Assembly (NCBI GenBank): GCA_012517645.1
Contig: JAAYUR010000232.1
Coordinates: 1 to 18,909, forward strand
Direction of reading: 5' to 3'
DNA from: Treponema sp.
GTDB taxonomy: Bacteria; Spirochaetota; Spirochaetia; Treponematales; UBA12059
DNA length: 18,909 nucleotides
Shown in pieces: positions 14,051 through 18,909 of the stretch. How positions within the stretch are numbered: the first letter of the stretch is position 1; each line of letters starts with the position of its first letter. The translations under genes were made by a program, and so were the position numbers. Under the pieces are notes generated by a model that searched no databases, was not told the DNA's origin, and saw only the letters and a list, made by a program, of their open reading frames with translations.

Positions 14051-15958
14051 ATGGAATCTACATATTCTGCCCAGAACATCCAGGTATTGAAAGGCCTCGA
14101 AGCCGTCCGGAAGCGCCCGGGGATGTACATCGGCTCCACGGGCCTGGACGGGCTCCATCACCTGGTCTACGAGGTTGTGGACAACTCCATCGACGAGGCC
14201 TTCGCGGGCCACTGCGACCGCATCGATGTCGTCTTGGAGCCCAACGACATCGTGCGGGTTACGGACAACGGCCGGGGCATCCCCGTGGACCAGCACCCTA
14301 CGGAAAAGGTCTCGGCCCTGGAGATCGTCATGACCAAGCTCCACGCGGGGGGCAAGTTCGACAAGGGTTCCTACAAGGTGTCCGGGGGTTTGCACGGCGT
14401 CGGGGTCTCCGTGGTCAACGCCCTGTCCTCGGTCTGCGAGGCCTTCGTCCACCTCAATGGTTCCATCTATTTCCAGCGCTACCGGCTGGGCATTCCCGAA
14501 GCGCCCGTCTCCATCCTGGGCACGACGGACAAACGGGGAACTGTGATCCGGTTTCAACCGGATCCCTCGATCTTCGAGTCCACGGTCTTTTCCTTCGACG
14601 TCCTGGCGGGCCGCCTGCGGGAACTGGCCTTCCTGAACAAGGGCGTCACGATCACCCTTACGGACGAGCGCCTTTCGACCCCCAAGACCCACGAGTTCCG
14701 GTTCGACGGGGGCTTGCGTCAGTTCGTGGAGTACCTGAACAAGAACAAGACGGTCCTGCACAAGGAGCCCATCTACTTTTCCGGTATCCGGGAGGACGTG
14801 GAGATCGAGGTCGGACTCCAATACAACGATACCTTCAACGAGACCATGTTCGCCTTCGTGAACGGGATCAACACCCGGGAGGGCGGCACCCACCTGATCG
14901 GGTTCAAGAGCTCCCTGACCCGGATCCTCAACGAGTACCTCAAGAAGAGCAAGCTTGCCAAAAAGATAGAGGATACCCTGTCCGGGGACGATGTCCGGGA
15001 GGGACTCGCGGCCGTTTTGTCCGTGAAGGTACAGAACCCCCAGTTCGAGGGCCAAACCAAGGGCAAGCTGGGCAACTCCGAAGTTAAGGGGATCGTGGAG
15101 TCCTTCTGCAACGACCAGTTCACTCTCTACTTCGAGACCTATCCCGAGGTAATCAACGCCATCCTGGAAAAAACCGTCCTGGCCGCCAAGGCCCGCATCG
15201 CGGCCCGACAGGCCCGGGAGCTGACCCGGCGAAAGTCTTTTCTGGACAATTCGGGACTTCCCGGAAAGCTGGCGGACTGCTCGGAGAAGGATCCGGCCAA
15301 GTGCGAGATCTTCATCGTGGAGGGGGATTCCGCCGGCGGTTCGGCAAAGATGGGCCGGGACCGGAGCTTCCAGGCTATTCTTCCCCTCTGGGGCAAGATG
15401 CTGAACGTGGAGAAGACCCGCATCGACAAGGTCATCGGAAACGACAAGCTCCAGCCCATCATCGCCTCCCTGGGCACGGGGATCGGGGAGGATTACGACA
15501 TCTCCAAGCTCCGCTACCACAAGGTCATCATCATGGCGGACGCGGACGTGGACGGATCCCACATCCGGACCCTGCTATTGACCTTCTTCTACCGGTACAT
15601 GACAGAGATGCTGGAGAGGGGCCACGTCTACCTGGCCATGCCGCCCCTGTACAAGATCGCCTTCGACAAGCAGGTCCACTACGCCTACGACGACGCCGAA
15701 AAAGACCGGATCCTTGCATCCATCGGAAAGGACCCCGAAAAGATCAACGTCCAGCGGTACAAGGGCTTGGGCGAGATGAACCCCGACCAGCTCTGGGAGA
15801 CCACCATGGATCCGGCCCGACGCAGCATCATGCAGATCCGCATGGAGGACGCGGTGGAGGCCGAGGAGGTCTTCACCACCCTGATGGGCGAGCAGGTCGA
15901 ACCCCGGCGGAAGTTCATCGAAGAGAACGCCGTCTACGTCCAGAACCTGGACGTATGA
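14051..15958 (+). CDS. gyrB: DNA gyrase subunit B
   Basis: 635 residues from the ATG at 14051-14053. I chose it because the protein then starts MESTYSAQNIQVLKGLEAVR, like other GyrB; an ATG at 14036 adds five residues, and both have weak ribosome sites (AGG at 14041). The GHKL ATPase domain shows Glu41 and Asn45 (YEVVDNSIDEA), DNGRGIP, and GGLHGVGVSVVNAL. The TOPRIM domain shows EGDSAGGSAK (Asp426), LPLWGKMLNVEK and DADVDGSHIRTLLL. The C-terminal tail is YKGLGEMNPDQLWETTMDP. GyrB hydrolyses ATP to drive negative supercoiling with GyrA. The short length means that the insert of enterobacterial GyrB is absent. Position 447, Lys in E. coli, is Trp. gyrA follows after 25 nt. Confidence 0.98.
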   Translation: MESTYSAQNIQVLKGLEAVRKRPGMYIGSTGLDGLHHLVYEVVDNSIDEAFAGHCDRIDVVLEPNDIVRVTDNGRGIPVDQHPTEKVSALEIVMTKLHAGGKFDKGSYKVSGGLHGVGVSVVNALSSVCEAFVHLNGSIYFQRYRLGIPEAPVSILGTTDKRGTVIRFQPDPSIFESTVFSFDVLAGRLRELAFLNKGVTITLTDERLSTPKTHEFRFDGGLRQFVEYLNKNKTVLHKEPIYFSGIREDVEIEVGLQYNDTFNETMFAFVNGINTREGGTHLIGFKSSLTRILNEYLKKSKLAKKIEDTLSGDDVREGLAAVLSVKVQNPQFEGQTKGKLGNSEVKGIVESFCNDQFTLYFETYPEVINAILEKTVLAAKARIAARQARELTRRKSFLDNSGLPGKLADCSEKDPAKCEIFIVEGDSAGGSAKMGRDRSFQAILPLWGKMLNVEKTRIDKVIGNDKLQPIIASLGTGIGEDYDISKLRYHKVIIMADADVDGSHIRTLLLTFFYRYMTEMLERGHVYLAMPPLYKIAFDKQVHYAYDDAEKDRILASIGKDPEKINVQRYKGLGEMNPDQLWETTMDPARRSIMQIRMEDAVEAEEVFTTLMGEQVEPRRKFIEENAVYVQNLDV

Positions 15959-15983
15959 TCCCGGAAAGCAGGAGTTGTCTTCC

Positions 15984-18446
15984 ATGGCTGAACTGACCGG
16001 CAAGACGATCCCAGTCTCCATTGACGACGAGGTAAAGACCGCCTACCTGAACTACGCGATGAGCGTCATCGTGAGCCGCGCGCTTCCGGACGCCCGGGAC
16101 GGACTCAAGCCCGTACACCGGCGGCTTCTCTTCGCCATGGACGAGCTGGGCCTCCGTCCGAACGCCCCGACCAAGAAGAGCGCCCGCATCACCGGCGACG
16201 CCATGGGAAAGTACCACCCCCACGGCGACCTCTCCCTGTACGACGCCTTGGTCCGCATGGCCCAGGGCTTTTCCCTTCGGTATCCCCTGGTCCAGGGGCA
16301 GGGCAACTTCGGCTCCATCGACGGGGATCCGCCCGCCGCATCCCGGTACACCGAAGCCAAGCTCTCCCGGGTGGGCGAGGAGATGCTCGGCGACTTGGGC
16401 AAGGAGACCGTGGACTTCGTCCCGAACTACGACGAGTCTTTGAAGGAGCCCTCGGTCCTGCCCTCGGCGCTGCCGAACCTCCTGGTGAACGGTTCCTCCG
16501 GCATCGCCGTCGGCATGGCCACGAACATGCCGCCCCACAATCTCCTGGAAGCCGGGGAGGCCATAGCGGCCTACATCGACGATCCGGAGATCTCCGTGGA
16601 CGGGCTCATGCGCCATCTCCAGGGACCGGATTTCCCCACCGGGGGCATCATCTTCGGCCGCCGGGGAATCCGGGAAGCCTACATCACCGGCAAGGGCAAG
16701 ATCGTGGTTCGGGGGAAATTCCAGATCGAGACCCTGAAGGGCGGTAAGGAACAGATCATCTTCACCGAGATCCCCTACGCGGTGAACAAGGCCAGCCTAG
16801 TCTCCCGGATCGCGGAGCTTATCCGGGACAAGGTGATCGAGGGGGTTTCGGACCTTCGGGACGAGTCCGACCGGGAGGGCATCCGGGTGGTCATCGAGCT
16901 CAAGAAGGGAGCGATCCCCAAGCTCATCCTGAACCAGCTCTTCACCCATACCGCCCTGCAGTCCACCTTCGGGGTCATCAACTTGGCCCTGGTCAAGGGC
17001 CAGCCCAAGCTCCTGGGCCTGGCGGACATCGTCTCCTGCTTCGTCGCACATAGAGTCGAGGTAGTGACGCGCCGGTCCCGGTACGACCTGCGCAAGGCCG
17101 AGGAGAAGGCCCACCTCCTGCGGGGGATGATGATCGCCCTGCGGAACATCGACGAGGTGGTCCGGATCATCAAGGCCGCCAAGGACGTGGAGGCCGCCAA
17201 GAAAGGGCTCATGGAGCGCTTCGACCTGGACGAGGTACAGTCCCAGGCCATCGTGGACATGCGCCTGGCGAAACTCACCTCCCTGGAGACCGAAAAGCTC
17301 GAGGCCGAACTCCGGGAAACCGAGGCGACCATCGCCTACCTCAAGGACCTCCTGTCCAGCGAGGCCAAGATCCGGGCCGTGGTCAAGGACGAGACCCTCG
17401 CCCTGGCAAAAAAGTATGGAGATCCTCGTCGTACGGAGATCGTCCCGGACGAGATCGAGGCCATCAACATCGAGGACCTGATCAAGAAGGAGGAGATGGT
17501 CATCCTCCTATCCAACAAGGGCTTCATCAAACGGGTGTCCACGGCGGCCTACCGCAGCCAGGGCCGGGGGGGCAAGGGCTCCAATTCCACGGCCCTCCTG
17601 GAGGACGACTTCCTGGAACAGATCTTCATCGCCAACACCCACGACTACATACTGTTCGTTTCCTCCGCGGGGAAAGCCTACTGGCTCAAGGTCCACGAGA
17701 TCCCCGAGGCCTCCCGGCAGGCTCGAGGTGCCCACATCAAGAGCCTCCTGGCGATCTCCCAGAACGAGGAGATCACCACCGTCGTGGACCTCAAGGAGTT
17801 CTCGGAGACCGAGTTCCTCTTCATGGGGACCCTCCGGGGGGTCGTCAAGAAGGTTGCCACCCGGGACTTCGCCAACGCCAAGACCCGGGGGATCATAGCC
17901 ATCAACCTGGACGAGGGGGATCGGCTTGTGAGCGCCTGCCGGACCGGAGGCAAGGACGAGGTGGTCCTGATAACCCGGCGCGGCCAGGCCCTGCGGATCA
18001 CGGAAGAGGACGTGCGCGTCATGGGACGGGCTTCCCGGGGGGTCTGCGGGATCCGGCTCGAAGACGCGGACGAGCTGTGCGCCATGCTGCCCGTGAACCC
18101 CGACGAGCGGATGCTCATCCTCTCGGAGTTCGGCTACGGGAAGCGCGTACGCTTCGACGAGTACAACTCCCACGGACGGGCAACCCGGGGACAGCGCATT
18201 TACGATCCCGACGACCGGACGGGGGAGCTGGTGGGAGCCATCGCCGTCCGAGCCCGGGACGAGGTCGTGGTGATCACCTCCCAGGGGAAGACCCTGAAAC
18301 TGCCGGCCGATTCCGTCCCGACCCAGGGTCGACAGGCCCGGGGCGTCCGGATCGTGAATATCGACAAACCCGACTTCGTGATCGGCTTGGACCGGATCGT
18401 GCGGGAGGACGAGGAAGGACCTGAGGAACTGGAATCCACTACCTGA
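15984..18446 (+). CDS. gyrA: DNA gyrase subunit A
   Basis: 820 residues from the ATG at 15984-15986, 9 nt after AGGAG; an in-frame TTG at 15975 is too close to that site. GyrA cuts and rejoins DNA. The winged-helix region carries KYHPHGDLSLYDALVRMAQ, and the active-site tyrosine is Tyr122 (RYTEAKL). Numbering matches E. coli: residue 83 is Leu instead of Ser, and Asp87 is kept. The coiled-coil tower and its globular end follow (about 330-500). The C-terminal beta-pinwheel begins with the GyrA-box QGRGGKG (526-532), which separates gyrase from ParC. The tail is acidic (EDEEGPEELE), a feature that modulates wrapping in other GyrA proteins. Cotranscribed with gyrB; its terminator is at 18624-18649. 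Confidence 0.98.
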   Translation: MAELTGKTIPVSIDDEVKTAYLNYAMSVIVSRALPDARDGLKPVHRRLLFAMDELGLRPNAPTKKSARITGDAMGKYHPHGDLSLYDALVRMAQGFSLRYPLVQGQGNFGSIDGDPPAASRYTEAKLSRVGEEMLGDLGKETVDFVPNYDESLKEPSVLPSALPNLLVNGSSGIAVGMATNMPPHNLLEAGEAIAAYIDDPEISVDGLMRHLQGPDFPTGGIIFGRRGIREAYITGKGKIVVRGKFQIETLKGGKEQIIFTEIPYAVNKASLVSRIAELIRDKVIEGVSDLRDESDREGIRVVIELKKGAIPKLILNQLFTHTALQSTFGVINLALVKGQPKLLGLADIVSCFVAHRVEVVTRRSRYDLRKAEEKAHLLRGMMIALRNIDEVVRIIKAAKDVEAAKKGLMERFDLDEVQSQAIVDMRLAKLTSLETEKLEAELRETEATIAYLKDLLSSEAKIRAVVKDETLALAKKYGDPRRTEIVPDEIEAINIEDLIKKEEMVILLSNKGFIKRVSTAAYRSQGRGGKGSNSTALLEDDFLEQIFIANTHDYILFVSSAGKAYWLKVHEIPEASRQARGAHIKSLLAISQNEEITTVVDLKEFSETEFLFMGTLRGVVKKVATRDFANAKTRGIIAINLDEGDRLVSACRTGGKDEVVLITRRGQALRITEEDVRVMGRASRGVCGIRLEDADELCAMLPVNPDERMLILSEFGYGKRVRFDEYNSHGRATRGQRIYDPDDRTGELVGAIAVRARDEVVVITSQGKTLKLPADSVPTQGRQARGVRIVNIDKPDFVIGLDRIVREDEEGPEELESTT

Positions 18447-18466
18447 TCTGGTGGAAAAGAAGTGTG

Positions 18467-18501
18467 ACAGGATAACAGGATCGATATAGGATCAACAGGA
18501 T
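18467..18501. repeat. ACAGGAT short repeats
   Basis: Three exact ACAGGAT copies (18467-18473, 18475-18481, 18495-18501) and a partial TAGGAT (18487-18492) in 35 nt. Similar ACAGGAT/AACAGGAT strings occur between genes in many unrelated bacteria as far as I recall; this needs a search. Confidence 0.7.
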
Positions 18502-18533
18502 GGAGAGTGGGAATGGATAGGTTCTTCCCCGAT

Positions 18534-18568
18534 TCATCCTCTGTGCTCTCTGTGTCTCTGTGGTAAAG
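18534..18568 (+). repeat. CTCTGTG-type intergenic motif, copy A
   Basis: TCATCCTCTGTGCTCTCTG followed by TGTCTCTGTGGTAAAG: three CTCTGTG/CTGTG units in a row. Copies B (18717-18754) and C (11838-11853, minus strand) share the core CTCYGTGCTCTCYGTG. Confidence 0.65.
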
Positions 18569-18603
18569 TTTTACGGGTGATTCCTTGGCGTTATCGGAAT
18601 GCT

Positions 18604-18619
18604 AGTTTCACGTGAAACA
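18604..18619. promoter_or_regulatory. parS site 1 (15/16)
   Basis: AGTTTCACGTGAAACA against the ParB/Spo0J site TGTTTCACGTGAAACA; only the first base differs. It is the nucleation site for the ParB-DNA complex in chromosome segregation. It lies about 158 nt after gyrA and 4.6 kb from the dnaA-gyrB origin region. The parA and parB genes are not in the window. Confidence 0.9.
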
Positions 18620-18623
18620 CACG

Positions 18624-18649
18624 GGCCGCCCCCCGCAGGGCGGCCTTTT
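18624..18649 (+). terminator. Intrinsic terminator of gyrB-gyrA
   Basis: Stem GGCCGCCC (18624-18631), loop CCCGCA, GGGCGGCC (18638-18645), followed by TTTT and then GTTT. The 8-bp GC stem plus T-run fits a Rho-independent terminator. Its T-run merges into parS site 2. Confidence 0.85.
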
Positions 18650-18664
18650 GTTTCACGTGAAACA
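18649..18664. promoter_or_regulatory. parS site 2 (perfect)
   Basis: TGTTTCACGTGAAACA, 16/16 to the consensus, inside a 20-bp palindrome (18647-18666). Its centre is 45 bp from that of site 1, with the terminator stem between them. Confidence 0.95.
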
Positions 18665-18716
18665 AAGAATTGAGCCAATTCCAAAAGTCGGTTACTTTTA
18701 AAAAAGCCTCAACTAT

Positions 18717-18754
18717 CCTCATCCTTTCCTTTTCTCCGTGCTCTCCGTGCTTGA
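18717..18754 (+). repeat. CTCCGTG-type intergenic motif, copy B
   Basis: CCTCATCCTTTCCTTTTCT followed by CCGTGCTCTCCGTGCTTGAG. The core CTCCGTGCTCTCCGTG (18734-18749) is copy A with T-to-C changes. The CATCC/TTTCCTT lead-in is shared with copies A and C. Confidence 0.65.
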
Positions 18755-18769
18755 GTCCCGCAGATGCCT

Positions 18770-18909
18770 AACAGGGTGCTGACAAACTCGAAGCTTGTCA
18801 GCGCCCTGCTATGCAATTGCTCGAAAAGTTTACGCTTTTCTGCGCAATTGCGACGTTAAGGAAGCTGTTGACAAAGGCGCCCTCGCCTTTGTCAACAGCC
18901 TGCTAACTC
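18770..18909. repeat. Palindromic REP-like intergenic element (runs to window end)
   Basis: Three successive hairpins. First, CAGGGTGCTGACAA/TTGTCAGCGCCCTG (18772-18785 and 18795-18808; one G-U pair). Second, GCAATTGC..GAAAAG with CTTTTC..GCAATTGC (18813-18851). Third, a perfect 16-bp stem GCTGTTGACAAAGGCG/CGCCTTTGTCAACAGC (18864-18899). The two ends are inverted copies of each other: the left CCTAACAGGGTGCTGACAAA and the complement of the right end, GTTAGCAGGCTGTTGACAAA, agree at 15 of 20 positions. No coding sequence. Such elements are usually multi-copy; whether this one is cannot be known from here. Confidence 0.65.

Larger units (their letters stand above)
18447..18909. other. Repeat-rich non-coding region after gyrA
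   Basis: 463 nt without a credible gene. From left to right it contains ACAGGAT repeats (18467-18501), a CTCTGTG-type motif (18534-18568), parS 1, the gyrA terminator, parS 2, a second CTCCGTG-type motif (18717-18754), and a palindrome-rich element to the window end (18770-18909). A weak inverted repeat AAAAGT/ACTTTT near 18683-18699 has no clear role. Confidence 0.8.

Noticed and set aside
18447..18909. CRISPR array or prophage attachment site after gyrA
   Set aside because: Repeats are unequal in length and spacing, with no constant repeat-spacer pattern and no cas, integrase or phage gene.

Overview
The window is the chromosomal replication-origin region of a GC-rich, diderm bacterium. 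The best guess is a high-GC relative of the treponemes (Spirochaetota). Pointers are: the order dnaA-dnaN-recF-DUF721, also found in Treponema; a short 635-residue GyrB without the large insert of enterobacterial GyrB; a Gram-negative-type YidC with a long periplasmic domain; and a GAF-PAS-cyclase protein next to HEAT-repeat and LEA14-like proteins. The lineage is an inference. The gene identities of the core cluster are close to certain.

Layout. Positions 1-85 hold the 3' end of an unidentified + strand gene. It meets a run of 12 minus-strand genes at a double-hairpin intergenic spacer (95-153). Read in their own direction (right to left), the 12 genes are dnaA, dnaN, recF, dciA-like DUF721, rpmH, rnpA, yidD, yidC, khpB/jag, a class III adenylate cyclase, a membrane-anchored HEAT-repeat protein and a secreted LEA14-like protein. 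To the right, gyrB and gyrA run on the + strand. Transcription therefore diverges from the dnaA-gyrB interval, as expected for leading-strand genes leaving an origin.

Origin. Two intergenic regions flank dnaA. The dnaA-gyrB spacer (13588-14050) has one perfect DnaA box, two one-mismatch boxes, an AT-rich island and a good sigma-70 promoter for gyrB. The dnaA-dnaN spacer (11754-12195) has two one-mismatch boxes, then a repeat that fits the DnaA-trio pattern, then an AT-rich tract. This is the arrangement of the unwinding half of the Bacillus subtilis origin and suggests a bipartite oriC. Downstream of gyrA are two parS sites, one perfect and one 15/16, on either side of the gyrA terminator.

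Working units. dnaA/dnaN/recF/dciA serve initiation, clamp function, gap repair and helicase loading. A consensus promoter then starts rpmH-rnpA-yidD-yidC-khpB, which links ribosome and RNase P components to membrane protein insertion through overlapping genes. A third group (cyclase-HEAT-LEA14) looks like a signalling/envelope operon of unknown purpose. The 463 nt after gyrA are non-coding but rich in repeats: ACAGGAT repeats, CTCYGTG repeats (a third copy lies between dnaA and dnaN), the parS pair, and a palindromic REP-like element that runs to the end of the window.

I found no mobile-element genes, CRISPR array, rRNA or tRNA. Most of the window is conserved housekeeping sequence. The points worth a second look are the origin architecture, the parS/terminator composite, Leu83 in GyrA and the intergenic repeats.
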